Below are positions 8,286-16,228 of a stretch of DNA of 36,905 bases, piece by piece. Within the stretch, counting starts at the first letter, position 1; each line of letters starts with the position of its first letter. The DNA comes from Pseudomonadota bacterium (GTDB lineage: Bacteria > Pseudomonadota > Alphaproteobacteria > Rhizobiales > Xanthobacteraceae), in NCBI GenBank assembly GCA_018971625.1, contig JAGXAJ010000042.1, positions 1 to 36,905 of the forward strand, written 5' to 3'. The notes under the pieces were generated by a model. That model did not search any database, was not told the DNA's origin, and saw only the letters and a program-made list of their open reading frames with translations. Made by a program: the position numbers and the translations under genes.

Positions 8286-8433
8286 CGCGAGGAACCCCCG
8301 GCGAAGCCGGCCGGAGACGACCTCTGGCATGGACGCTGCACCGTGCCTCCTGCAAAACGAACTCGGGACGGCGTGTGCGTGAAAGCGGGACGGATGTGTC
8401 TCGCCTGGCCACGCGCCGAGGCAGGGAAAGCAC

Positions 8434-8988
8434 ATGAAACATCCGTCGAACCGGGAGTTTTTCGCTTATTGGGACGGCAAGCGTGGGGCTGAGCGCGCGC
8501 CGGATCGCAGCGACATCGAGCCCGGCGCGCTGCGCGAACTGCTCGGCGACATCTTCGTGCTGTCTTACGATGATGCCAGCTTCCCGTTCCGGGTGGCGGG
8601 CACGCGGGTTTGCGCCCTGCTTGGCCGCGACCTCAAGGATAAGAGTTTTTCCGCGCTGTTTGCATCAGACGATCGCCGCCAGATCGAGGATATCGTCAGT
8701 GTCGTCGCCGAGGAGCTGCTCGGCGTGGTCGCCGGCATCACCGCTACCGCGCAGGACGGCTCGCTTTCGCATCTGGAATTGCTGCTGCTGCCGTTCAACA
8801 CCCGCGCCCACACACCCGTCAGCTTGACTGGATTGCTGGCGCCGTTCGGAAGCAGCCGCAGCGTACTCTCCGATTTCAAGCTGACCTCGTGGCGCTACCT
8901 TGCCCACCCGCCGCAACGCTTTGTTCCCCGCGCCTTGAAAAAGCTCGCGATCGCGCGCGGGCTGATGGTGTATGAGGGATTGAGGTAG
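8434..8988 (+). CDS. PAS_5-type PAS domain protein
   Basis: Single-domain protein of 184 residues. The pattern FFAYWDGKRGAERAP, then DIEPGALRELLGDIFVL, FRVAGTRVCALLGRDLKDKS and LLLLPFNTR, is typical of the alphaproteobacterial PAS_5 family. These often stand alone and are suspected sensory or regulatory partners; neither ligand nor output is known. No kinase, GGDEF or DNA-binding domain is attached. ATG 8434 has AGGGAAAG upstream at acceptable spacing. The same domain type appears to form the N-terminus of the GGDEF/EAL protein at 1542–4013. Its long leader contains the perfect CtrA box at 8271–8285, which suggests cell-cycle control (inference). Confidence 0.85.
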   Translation: MKHPSNREFFAYWDGKRGAERAPDRSDIEPGALRELLGDIFVLSYDDASFPFRVAGTRVCALLGRDLKDKSFSALFASDDRRQIEDIVSVVAEELLGVVAGITATAQDGSLSHLELLLLPFNTRAHTPVSLTGLLAPFGSSRSVLSDFKLTSWRYLAHPPQRFVPRALKKLAIARGLMVYEGLR

Positions 8989-9137
8989 ATTCATCGTCTT
9001 TCGAATACGCTGTGACGTTCCCCAGATGTTGCGCACGCGTCGCGTTGGCGGCGTGGTGCGCAGCTGATCCGAGGACGGATCGATAAGGCGCAAAACTGCG
9101 GCAGTCGCCACTCCGCGACATGCCCGGCTTACGTCCG

Positions 9138-10439
9138 CTAAGCCCCACCCTTCTGCCCCCGCTCCACAAATCCCTTCGCCAGCGCGTGATAGACACCTTC
9201 CCTGCAAATCAGCCGCGAACTGGCATGGGCGATCCATGCGGCGGCCATCAGCGGCACCACCATGGTATGGTTGTCGGTCATTTCGGTGACGATGACGAAT
9301 GCGGTAATCGGCGCCTGAACGACGCCCGAGAAATAGGAGACCATGCCGAGCAGCATGATGGCCGCGAGCGGCGCCCCATGAAACAGCGAGGCGATGTCGG
9401 AGCCGATCCCCGCGCCGACCGCGAGCGAGGGAGAGAAGATGCCGCCCGGCATTCCGCTGATCGAGGCGAACGTGGTGGCGAGGAATTTCAATACGCCGAA
9501 ATTTCCGGGCAATGGTGATCCGCTTTCGAGCGCAGCTTTCACTTGCGAATATCCGGTGCCGTAGATCGTGCCATCGGACGCAATGCCGCAGACCGCGGCC
9601 GCTACTCCGCAGGCCACGGCAAAGCCGAGCGGATAACGCTTGATCGCGCGTCCCACCGGATTGGAAAATCCTTGCGCCATCGCGATCAGGATGCGGCTGA
9701 AGAGACCGCCCGCTAAACCTCCGACCACGCCGCAGAGCGGAATCGCGAGCCAGTCGATGCCGTTGCGCAGGCTCATCGCGCTGGTGCCGAAATAGGCATA
9801 GTTGCCCATCAGCGCGAGCGACGTGAGACCTGCCGCGATCACCGCACCGATGATGAGGCTGCTGGTTCGCGTCTCGAACGCACGGCTCATCTCCTCGATT
9901 CCGAACACGATGCCGGCCAGCGGTGTGTTAAACGCTGCCGCGACACCGGCGGCGGCGCCGGCCAGGATCAAACCAGGTTGACGCCGCGGTGAGAAGCGGC
10001 CGAGCGCGAACATGACCGAGGCGCCGATCTGCACGGTCGGTCCCTCGCGTCCCACCGAAGCGCCGCACAACAGGCCGAACAGCGTAAGAATGATCTTGCC
10101 GGCAGCGACCCGCAGCGAGACGAGGCTTTTACGCGCGGTCCAGTCCGTCAGTTGACGCGCCGCGATGGCCTGTGGAATTCCGCTGCCCTGGGCGTTGCAG
10201 AAAAAGTTGTTGGTCAGAAATACCGAAAGCGCGAAGCCAAACGGCGTCACTACCAGCGAGGCATAGCGAAATTTCGATACCAGAGCGGCAAAGGCAATCT
10301 GCGCCAGATCGGCGAGTTGGGCCAGCGCTACCGCCGCGCCGCCAACGGCAATGCCACCGAGAAGGAAGATGGCCCGCCGTTGCCAGCGTGCCGAGACGAT
10401 CTTGAGCTGCCGCTTTTGGTGGTGGGAAGGAAACGTCAT
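9138..10439 (-). CDS. CLC family chloride channel/antiporter
   Basis: Integral membrane protein of 433 residues with the three CLC selectivity-filter signatures: GSGIPQ (residues 85–90), GREGPTVQ (130–137) and GGIFSPS (331–337). The gating glutamate is Glu132. The IEEM segment (181–184) supplies the inner proton glutamate that distinguishes H+/Cl- exchangers from channels, and a tyrosine in the GVYHAL segment near the C-terminus matches the central Tyr of E. coli ClcA. So 2Cl-/H+ exchange is more likely than a passive channel. No CBS domains follow. The start is ATG 10439, with only a weak ribosome-binding site. It converges with the PAS gene; the 149 bases between contain a GTTGCGCAC/GTGCGCAGC hairpin without a T-run. 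Confidence 0.93.
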   Translation of the reverse strand: MTFPSHHQKRQLKIVSARWQRRAIFLLGGIAVGGAAVALAQLADLAQIAFAALVSKFRYASLVVTPFGFALSVFLTNNFFCNAQGSGIPQAIAARQLTDWTARKSLVSLRVAAGKIILTLFGLLCGASVGREGPTVQIGASVMFALGRFSPRRQPGLILAGAAAGVAAAFNTPLAGIVFGIEEMSRAFETRTSSLIIGAVIAAGLTSLALMGNYAYFGTSAMSLRNGIDWLAIPLCGVVGGLAGGLFSRILIAMAQGFSNPVGRAIKRYPLGFAVACGVAAAVCGIASDGTIYGTGYSQVKAALESGSPLPGNFGVLKFLATTFASISGMPGGIFSPSLAVGAGIGSDIASLFHGAPLAAIMLLGMVSYFSGVVQAPITAFVIVTEMTDNHTMVVPLMAAAWIAHASSRLICREGVYHALAKGFVERGQKGGA

Positions 10440-10980
10440 TTGATCGATATTCCGATTCCCACCCCGCCAAACGACGACCCTGAGCTTTTTCTTTTTACGT
10501 GTTCACCAGGACGGCATTGATGCGGCAGCTTCGCCGATCAAACTCGATGACACCGTCGGGCGTCTTCAGCGCTTTCATAGCTGAAGCGCATTTTGCCGAC
10601 GCTTATCAAAATTTCTTGAAAATGTGAACTCGATTACGAGCGTGCGGACTACCTGATGGCAGGGTGGTGCTTTCTCGAAATTTCGGCGACGGGAAAACGC
10701 TTCATTTCGAGAGAATTTGTTTTCGCGGCCTTCACCGTTAGCTCTCAGAGCCGCGTTACTAGCGTTTTCAAAACTGAGATTGCGCTATGCAGCATGAACC
10801 GCACCACCCTGACCGCAATGATTTGCGCCGAGATCTGGCGGAGCGCGCAACACCGTCGCACCGAAGAAGCGTGGTCACGGCTCACCAAACTCTTCAAAAA
10901 ACGAAGACCGCGGCGCAGCATCGAAATATTCTGGCACCCGCTTCTCGCCAGCGGCAGAGCGGCTGCCACTATCGTCGAGG
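10440..10980. other. Gene-free region upstream of the TauE remnant
   Basis: About 540 bases without a convincing gene. A plus-strand frame opens at 10656 and runs to 11588, but most of its translation is Arg-rich shadow and only its last 55 residues are real TauE sequence. No promoter, repeat or RNA gene could be supported. It may contain the decayed 5' part of the TauE gene, since the first half of that protein is missing. Confidence 0.55.
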
Positions 10981-11588
10981 CAGACTTCCGCCGGCATGAT
11001 CCGCCGCGCCACCCCCTGGGTCGTCGTCGGCGTCGCCTTCGGCAGTGCCGTTGCCGCCAAAGCTCCGCCCATTGCGCTGCTCAGCTTTGTCGCCTGCTTC
11101 CAGTTGTTCGCGGCGGCGTTGATGATGACCGACGTGTCGAAACTGGCCGCGTTGCAGATCGTGGCGCGGTGCGATCTCGCACTGAACGTATTCAGCCTGG
11201 CTTTCGGTGGCATCGCGGCGGTCGCGGGCATTGGCGGCGGAACGTTGTTCACGCCCTATTTCAGGGCTGCCGGCATAGAGCCGAAGCTCGCGATCGGCAT
11301 GTCGGCCGTCATCGGACTGCCGGTGAGCGTAGCAGGCGCTGTTTCCTATGCACGGGAAGGCCACAACATACCGCTCGGCCATTGGATGCTCGGCTACATC
11401 AACGTTCCCGCGTTCATCGCTTGGTTGCAGGAACCCTGCTGACAGTGCGCCTTGGCGTGACGGTGGCGCATTGGCTTCCGTCGCGGGTCCTGGCAGGGTT
11501 ATTTTCGTTGTTCCTGGTGCTGAACGGCACGCACATGTTGTATTCGACGCTGAATGGAAAGCCGCTGGCTCGAAACCAGAGCCACTAG
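10981..11588 (+). pseudogene. TauE/SafE sulfite-exporter family permease, truncated and frameshifted
   Basis: Remnant of a TauE/SafE anion permease. The first reading frame (about 10981–11421) encodes the middle and second half: RRATPWVVVGVAFGSAVAA, then GGIAAVAGIGGGTLFTPYF, the family's second GIGGG repeat, and NVPAFI. Translation then hits a stop at 11442, while the expected continuation LVAGTLLTVRLGVTVAHW is found in another frame through 11588. Restoring one G near 11419 (ATCGCTTGG to ATCGGCTTGG) rejoins the two, so a single-base deletion is the simplest explanation. The N-terminal repeat, roughly the first 80–100 residues of a normal protein of about 250, is not recognisable upstream. 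I therefore call it a 5'-truncated pseudogene. A sequencing error could explain the frameshift but not the missing start. Confidence 0.8.
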
Positions 11589-11912
11589 CGATGTCAGCGC
11601 AGTGAGCATCACTGTCGCGCCTGCAAGGAGCTTGCGACCAACGACGCTTTTCGCAAGACCGGGCGTGGCGCGAATAGCTGATTGCTGCGCCTTGCCGTCT
11701 TCGGATGGATGCGCGCCCGAGTTGGCAGTGAGTTGAGCTAAAAGCCTCTTTGCAATCGCTATGAGGAAGATCCCGACGCCTTTAGGGGTAAGGACAAGCA
11801 ATTCCTCATGGCGCCTCATACCTTTGCCGCCCTTTACCAGGCCAAGGTCCCTGATCACACAATAACGTCCGCTACTCATTCGAGCTATGCGGCAGCCCTC
11901 GAACTTTGACAT
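11499..11912 (-). CDS. Doubtful hypothetical protein with one membrane segment
   Basis: Open frame overlapping the 3' end of the TauE remnant on the opposite strand. The translation includes a basic amphipathic part (RRHEELLVLTPKGVGIFLI) and one hydrophobic segment (LLAGATVMLTALTSLVALV). The start is unclear (GTG 11927, ATG 11912 or 11879) with no ribosome-binding site. Codon third positions are less GC-rich than in neighbouring genes. It could be a small membrane protein of recent origin or a chance frame. I recognise no family. Confidence 0.22.
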   Translation of the reverse strand: MSKFEGCRIARMSSGRYCVIRDLGLVKGGKGMRRHEELLVLTPKGVGIFLIAIAKRLLAQLTANSGAHPSEDGKAQQSAIRATPGLAKSVVGRKLLAGATVMLTALTSLVALVSSQRLSIQRRIQHVRAVQHQEQRK

Positions 11913-12193
11913 ATGACGAGGATGCACTACGCCACGATTCCGTCAATCCTCGACGATCACCAAATTTCGCTTCGGTTCCTTGTCCGCTTCGAAAAGAACA
12001 AATCGAAGCCGCGCATATTATCGCCAATGATCACGCGATAGCCGCACATCGCTTTCGACCATGCCGCCCGCATCTTGTGCGCCGACCGCACGGACAGCGT
12101 TTTCGCGCCGCGATATCGTCACCTTGTCGGCGAATTGCGGTCAAAGCGCCGCTTCAGGCTCACCGGGTCAGAGTATGCGTCAAGGGGTGTATC

Positions 12194-12376
12194 ATGTCGT
12201 ATCAGATGATCGCAGAACGCGATGGCGAAACGGTTTGGATCAAGCGGGTCAGTTCCCTCATCGTGGTCGCCAACGCAAAGGTATGGGCGAGCGAGGGATG
12301 GCAAGTCGAGATTGTCGACGAAAGCGGGAAAATCTTCGAGCCCGATGACTTTGGCAGTCTGCTGTCGGCGGCGTGA
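12194..12376 (+). CDS. Small hypothetical protein (60 aa)
   Basis: Compact acidic protein beginning MSYQMIAERDGETVWIKRV, with an alternating strand pattern (SLIVVANAKVWASEGWQVEI) and ending DDFGSLLSAA. ATG 12194 is preceded by AAGGGG at good spacing, which is the main reason to reject the longer frame from 11906. Function unknown. The composition and clean ribosome-binding site make a real gene likely. It sits alone in the gene-poor 10.4–13.1 kb interval, facing another small gene at 12553–12726. Confidence 0.6.
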   Translation: MSYQMIAERDGETVWIKRVSSLIVVANAKVWASEGWQVEIVDESGKIFEPDDFGSLLSAA

Positions 12377-12552
12377 TCATCAACCGTGATCGCGCGCCTC
12401 GGACACGACGCCGCAAGCGGCCTTCATCAGCTTTTCGGCCATCCAGCGGAAGCTCCACAGCAGGCACCAACCGCCGTGAAGAGCGCCGTGATGACCAAGC
12501 TGGACTCTGCGCTCATGGCGATGTCCTCTTGAACAGCCGGAATTGCGTGTCC

Positions 12553-12726
12553 TCACGCGGCTTTGCGTGACAGATAGATGCAGGCGCGCACCGCGGCCTG
12601 GCGGGTGCGGAAGCTGGTGATGATCTTGTGAAAGCCGAGGCGGTCTATCGCCACGACGGCGAAGGGTTTGACGTTGGCCTGGACGTTTGCGTTGGCAAAT
12701 CGGCTATCGATAACCTTGTACGACAT
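12553..12726 (-). CDS. Small hypothetical protein (57 aa)
   Basis: Basic protein starting MSYKVIDSRFANANVQ, followed by FAVVAIDRLGFHKIITSF and RTRQAAVRACIYLSRKAA; probably a small alpha/beta fold. The frame is open to 12909, but ATG 12726 has AGGA four bases upstream and the peptide before it looks non-coding. No family recognised. It converges with the 60-residue gene at 12194–12376. Confidence 0.5.
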   Translation of the reverse strand: MSYKVIDSRFANANVQANVKPFAVVAIDRLGFHKIITSFRTRQAAVRACIYLSRKAA

Positions 12727-13095
12727 GCTGTCCTGCGACGAGTTTCGAATTTCGTTTGAACGGCGCCATCGTCGTTCGCAGGTTTTGTCGCGCAGACTGC
12801 ATCGGAAGTGCGTGACCGACGTCACAGGACGCGTACCGGGTAGCGGCTTGAGATGATCCATGAAGCCCCAATCGAAGGCGCGATTTGCTGTTTTGTCGTC
12901 TAAGATCAATTAGTTAGATGTTGGATTTGACCGGCAATTCAAAGTAAGGCCCGTCGGCGAACCGGCTCCGCGAGCGTGACAAAGATCACTCCGCCTGCGC
13001 CGGCGCCACGCCGAAGCCAGCTGTTGGCCGTGCGCGCCTTGCCACAATCGCGGCATCAAACGGTCACGTTTGCGCCTTCAGTCGGGCGCCCGGCA
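12727..13095. other. Long upstream region of minCDE
   Basis: About 370 bases without a supported gene between a small minus-strand ORF and the CtrA box of the min operon. A GTGACCGACGTCAC partial palindrome lies near 12811–12824. Nothing else is visible. Confidence 0.4.
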
Positions 13096-13110
13096 TTAAC
13101 CCATCGTTAA
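13096..13110 (+). promoter_or_regulatory. Perfect CtrA box upstream of minC
   Basis: TTAACCCATCGTTAA fits TTAA-N7-TTAA exactly and is followed by a half-site TTAACCAT at 13128–13135. It lies 54–69 bases before the minC start. CtrA control of the min genes has been reported in Sinorhizobium, so the placement agrees with known biology of the group. Confidence 0.75.
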
Positions 13111-13164
13111 CTAGTGCCGCCCCATCCTTAACCATTCGAAAACCAATTTCCGAGTCGACCACCT

Positions 13165-13875
13165 ATGAACGCCGTGACGCCGCCGACCCGCCAGCTAATT
13201 CGCATGCGAGGGCGGTCCTACGTCGCGTTCGTGTTTTCGCCTGTGGTGCCGGTCGCCGGCTGGCTCGAGGAGATCGATGCCACGCTCGGCCGTTCGCCAG
13301 GATTTTTTGCCGGCAAGCCCGTGGTGCTCGATTTGTCCGCGCTGCAACTCAGCCAATCCGGCATCGCGCATCTGATCTCGAGCCTTGAGCAACGCGGCAT
13401 ACGCATCCTCGGCCTCGAAGGCGTCGACGAGGAACACGTCACCACGAGCATGCCGCCGCTATTGACCGGCGGACGCAACTGCATGCTGGCGCAGAACGAT
13501 CCGAAAGAGAGCCGGGAAAAGGAGCAGCCCAAGGCCAAGCCGAAACCGGCCTCGCTGTTGATCGAGAGCCCGGTGCGCTCCGGCCAATCGGTCGTGTTCA
13601 CCGAAGGCGACATCACGGTACTGGGCTCGGTCGGCTCCGGCGCGGAGCTTGTCGCCGGTGGTTCGATCCACGTCTACGGCGCGCTTCGCGGCCGCGCGAT
13701 GGCGGGGATCGAGGGCAACGCTGCCGCGCGGATCTTTTGCCAGAAGATCGAAGCCGAGCTGCTCGCCATCGACGGCTTCTACCGGACCGCGGAAGACATC
13801 AGCGACAGCCTGCGCCACCGCCCGGCCCAGGCATGGCTGGCAGGCAACGTCATGCGAATTGAGCCGCTGAATTGA
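13165..13875 (+). CDS. minC: Septum site-determining protein MinC
   Basis: Inhibitor of FtsZ assembly that keeps the division septum away from the poles; it acts at the inner membrane with MinD. 236 residues: an N-terminal FtsZ-inhibitory domain (about 1–100, including VVLDLSALQLSQSGIAHLI), a charged Lys/Pro linker, and a C-terminal beta-helix dimerisation/MinD-binding domain (about 130–225). The latter has the typical VRSGQSVVFTEGDITVLG and GSIHVYGALRGRAMAG motifs. The order minC–minD–minE with 18 bases and then a 1-base overlap confirms the identity. ATG 13165 is the first start after the CtrA box. No defect seen. Confidence 0.96.
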   Translation: MNAVTPPTRQLIRMRGRSYVAFVFSPVVPVAGWLEEIDATLGRSPGFFAGKPVVLDLSALQLSQSGIAHLISSLEQRGIRILGLEGVDEEHVTTSMPPLLTGGRNCMLAQNDPKESREKEQPKAKPKPASLLIESPVRSGQSVVFTEGDITVLGSVGSGAELVAGGSIHVYGALRGRAMAGIEGNAAARIFCQKIEAELLAIDGFYRTAEDISDSLRHRPAQAWLAGNVMRIEPLN

Positions 13876-13893
13876 ACAGACGAGGAGAAAAAA

Positions 13894-14709
13894 ATGGCTA
13901 AGGTCCTGGTCGTGACATCAGGCAAGGGCGGCGTCGGCAAGACAACCTCCACTGCCGCTCTCGGGGCTGCGCTGGCGCAAATGGGACAACGCGTGGTCGT
14001 GATCGACTTCGACGTGGGCTTGCGCAACCTCGATCTGGTATTGGGCGCGGAGCGGCGGGTGGTGTTCGACCTGATTAACGTCGTGCAGGGCGTCGCCAAG
14101 CTGCAACAGGCGCTGATCCGCGACAAGCGGCTGGAGAATTTGTGGCTGCTGCCGGCCTCGCAAACCCGCGACAAGGACGCGCTGACCGACGAGGGCATCA
14201 GCCGGGTCATCGCCGAGCTACGCACCAAGTTCGACTGGATCCTGTGCGACAGCCCGGCCGGCATCGAGCGCGGCGCCATGCTTGCAATGCGCTATGCCGA
14301 CGAGGCGGTGATTGTCACCAATCCCGAAGTCTCCTCGGTGCGCGACTCCGACCGCATCATCGGCATGCTCGATTCCAAGACCGTGAAGGCCGAGCGAGGC
14401 GAGTTTGTCGCGAAGCATATCCTGATCACGCGATACGATGCCGGACGCGCCTCGCGCGGCGAAATGCTCGGCATCGAGGATATCCTTGAAATCCTGGCAA
14501 CTCCCCTGCTCGGCATCATCCCGGAAAGCCAGGATGTGCTGCGCGCCTCCAATGTCGGATCGCCGGTGACCCTGCACAATGCCGACAGCCCGCCGGCCCG
14601 TGCCTATATCGACGCGGTCAATCGCCTGCTGGGCGAGACCATCGCGATGACCGTCCCGACCGAACGCAAGAGCTTCATGAGCCGGCTGCTGGGCCGGAGG
14701 GCCGCGTAA
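13894..14709 (+). CDS. minD: Septum site-determining protein MinD
   Basis: Membrane-cycling ATPase that recruits MinC and is stimulated by MinE. 271 residues with a deviant Walker [11 protein letters not shown] (signature Lys11 and Lys16), switch I/II segments [14 protein letters not shown] and [12 protein letters not shown], and [15 protein letters not shown] strands. It ends in an amphipathic, Arg-rich membrane-targeting helix ([13 protein letters not shown]). A purine-rich ribosome-binding site, GAGGAG, precedes ATG 13894. The stop overlaps the minE start by one base, implying translational coupling. Confidence 0.98.
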   Translation: MAKVLVVTSGKGGVGKTTSTAALGAALAQMGQRVVVIDFDVGLRNLDLVLGAERRVVFDLINVVQGVAKLQQALIRDKRLENLWLLPASQTRDKDALTDEGISRVIAELRTKFDWILCDSPAGIERGAMLAMRYADEAVIVTNPEVSSVRDSDRIIGMLDSKTVKAERGEFVAKHILITRYDAGRASRGEMLGIEDILEILATPLLGIIPESQDVLRASNVGSPVTLHNADSPPARAYIDAVNRLLGETIAMTVPTERKSFMSRLLGRRAA

Positions 14710-14984
14710 TGAATCTGTTACGGCTCATCAACGGCCGCAAGGCAACCGCGCCAGTCGCTCGCGAACGGCTGCAGATCCTGCTTGCGCATGAACGCGGATT
14801 GCGCGGCCAGCCCGACCTGTTGGAACTGCTGCGCGCGGAAATCCTCGCCGCTGTCCAGCGTCATGTCGACATCGACCAGGACAAGATCGTGATCCGGATG
14901 GAACGCGGTCCTCAGGTCTCCACGCTCGAAGTCGACATCGAAGTGCCGAACGGCGCGCACAAATCGCTCGCTGCGGTGGGTTAA
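14709..14984 (+). CDS. minE: Cell division topological specificity factor MinE
   Basis: Small protein of 91 residues that triggers MinD ATP hydrolysis and sets the MinCDE pattern. The N-terminal anti-MinCD helix ([14 protein letters not shown]) and the C-terminal topological-specificity domain ([17 protein letters not shown], then [20 protein letters not shown]) are both complete. It overlaps minD by one base (TAATG) and is followed after eight bases by an intrinsic terminator, so it closes the operon. Confidence 0.97.
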   Translation: MNLLRLINGRKATAPVARERLQILLAHERGLRGQPDLLELLRAEILAAVQRHVDIDQDKIVIRMERGPQVSTLEVDIEVPNGAHKSLAAVG

Positions 14985-14991
14985 AGAGATC

Positions 14992-15021
14992 AAAGGGCGA
15001 GCTAACAACCCGCCCTTTTCT
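14992..15021 (+). terminator. Terminator of the minCDE operon
   Basis: AAAGGGCG pairs with CGCCCTTT around an 11-base loop, running into TTTTCTTATTT. It starts eight bases after the minE stop codon. Confidence 0.85.
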
Positions 15022-15442
15022 TATTTCACCAGTTCCGGCCGAGGAAGGATAGTGAATCTAGCTGTCCTTACCCGCTACCGCGCGGCCGGCGCCAACCTGC
15101 GTGAATCCGAACGTTCCGCTCTCTGCAACCAGCTTCAACCGAAGCTTCTCGACGCCCGCTCGAATATCTTGGTCGCAGCCAGCCATGGTTCGATAGATAT
15201 CTCTCCGGCGGTAAAGCGAAGGATTTGGACGTCCTTGCCGCGTCGGCCATAGCCTAAAAGCCTGCGCTGACTTCCGGAGTTTCGCCCGCGCAATCGATTT
15301 GGCGCCGCCGTCCTTCTTTGCGACACCGCCATCCGCGGCAAAAACAGCACGACCCTCATTCATAGCGCCGGGGTAACCACTCATTAACCCTGACGGCCTT
15401 AGGGTCGGGCGACACCGAAAAGCCGGTTGTCGGGTGGCAAAG
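15022..15442. other. Interval between minE and the PilZ gene with two doubtful ORFs
   Basis: A plus-strand frame 15052–15252 (66 codons, GTG start) has a strong ribosome-binding site, GAGGAAGG. A minus-strand frame 15058–15384 (108 codons, ATG start) covers the same DNA. Neither resembles a known family, both have less biased third codon positions than the flanking genes, and at most one can be real. The minus-strand start coincides with the near-CtrA box at 15373–15387, which argues against it. Confidence 0.35.
15373..15387 (+). promoter_or_regulatory. Near-perfect CtrA box upstream of the PilZ gene
   Basis: GTAACCACTCATTAA differs from TTAA-N7-TTAA by one base and ends 55 bases before the chosen PilZ start at 15443. 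The second half-site continues as TTAACC, the commoner CtrA form. Confidence 0.5.
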
Positions 15443-16057
15443 ATGGCGTTGGCGCATAAAAAATCGATCCTGCCGGCCGCCGAGGAGCGACGCCGCTTCC
15501 AGCGCGTGAGGATCCATCTGCTCGGGCGCTACATGCTGCCGGACCGGCGCGAGTTTCCCTGCCAGATCATCAATATGTCGCCGGGCGGCCTCGCCTTGCT
15601 GGCGCCGGGCATCGGCAATGTCGGCGACCGCGTGATCGCCTATCTCGACCATATCGGCCGGGTCGAAGGCAAGATCACCCGCATCATCGACAATGGCTTT
15701 GCGATGACCGTGGGCGCCACCGCCCGCAAACGCGACAAGCTCGCCGCCCAACTGACCTGGCTCGCCAACCGCGACATCCTCAACCTGCCGGAAGACCGGC
15801 GCCACGACCGCATCATCCCGCGCAACCCGATCGCGCTGCTGACGCTGGAGGATGGCACCAAGATGACCTGCCGCATCATCGACATGTCGTTGTCGGGCGC
15901 AGCGATCGCCGCCGAAAACCGTCCGCCTTTGAAGTCGCAGGTCCTGCTCGGCAAGGTCGCCGCGCGCGTAGTTCGTAACCTCGAAGAAGGCTTTGCGCTC
16001 GAATTCATGCACGAGCAGCTCGCTGATACGCTCGAAGACGCCGTTCTCTGCCGGTAA
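15443..16057 (+). CDS. Double PilZ-domain c-di-GMP receptor protein
   Basis: 204-residue cytosolic protein with two PilZ modules in tandem. The first has ERRRFQRVR (residues 15–23) and NMSPGG (44–49). The second has RRHDRIIPR (119–127) and DMSLSG (147–152). These are the RxxxR and (D/N)xSxxG motifs that hold cyclic-di-GMP, so both modules could bind it, the first more clearly. No output domain is attached, so it probably acts by protein contact on motility, polysaccharide or division functions (inference). Starts at GTG 15434 and ATG 15443 are in frame; ATG was preferred because GGGTGG lies five bases upstream. Its position next to minCDE and a near-CtrA box suggests cell-cycle timing. Confidence 0.9.
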   Translation: MALAHKKSILPAAEERRRFQRVRIHLLGRYMLPDRREFPCQIINMSPGGLALLAPGIGNVGDRVIAYLDHIGRVEGKITRIIDNGFAMTVGATARKRDKLAAQLTWLANRDILNLPEDRRHDRIIPRNPIALLTLEDGTKMTCRIIDMSLSGAAIAAENRPPLKSQVLLGKVAARVVRNLEEGFALEFMHEQLADTLEDAVLCR

Positions 16058-16228
16058 GCCCTTGAATCGAGATTCGTTCGCTTTGGCGCGTCCGTACTCG
16101 CGTCGGATATTCGCCCGAAGTCGAAAAATTGCCAATTTCAAACCGCGTAGTCTTCTTCCTGTTCGGGCTGTCTTATAAAAGGGAATTGCTGCCGCAAGCG
16201 CAGACACGCATTCCAACCGGGGCATGGC

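Larger units (their letters stand above)
7967..8433. other. Gene-free interval holding a candidate ncRNA, terminator and CtrA box
   Basis: This 467-base stretch separates the minus-strand rhomboid gene from the plus-strand PAS gene. Minus-strand ORFs run through it, but they cross a strong terminator hairpin and show no protein-like composition. It contains, from right to left on the minus strand, a perfect CtrA box, a run of stable hairpins and an intrinsic terminator. Each is listed separately. Confidence 0.7.

Noticed and set aside
8290..8320. GGAAC at 8291 as a possible EcfG promoter for the PAS gene
   Set aside because: No CGTT at 16–17 bases; the match is only to the -35 half.
10656..11588. 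310-codon plus-strand frame covering the TauE region
   Set aside because: Only the last 55 codons encode TauE sequence; the rest is the wrong frame, so it is not a single protein.
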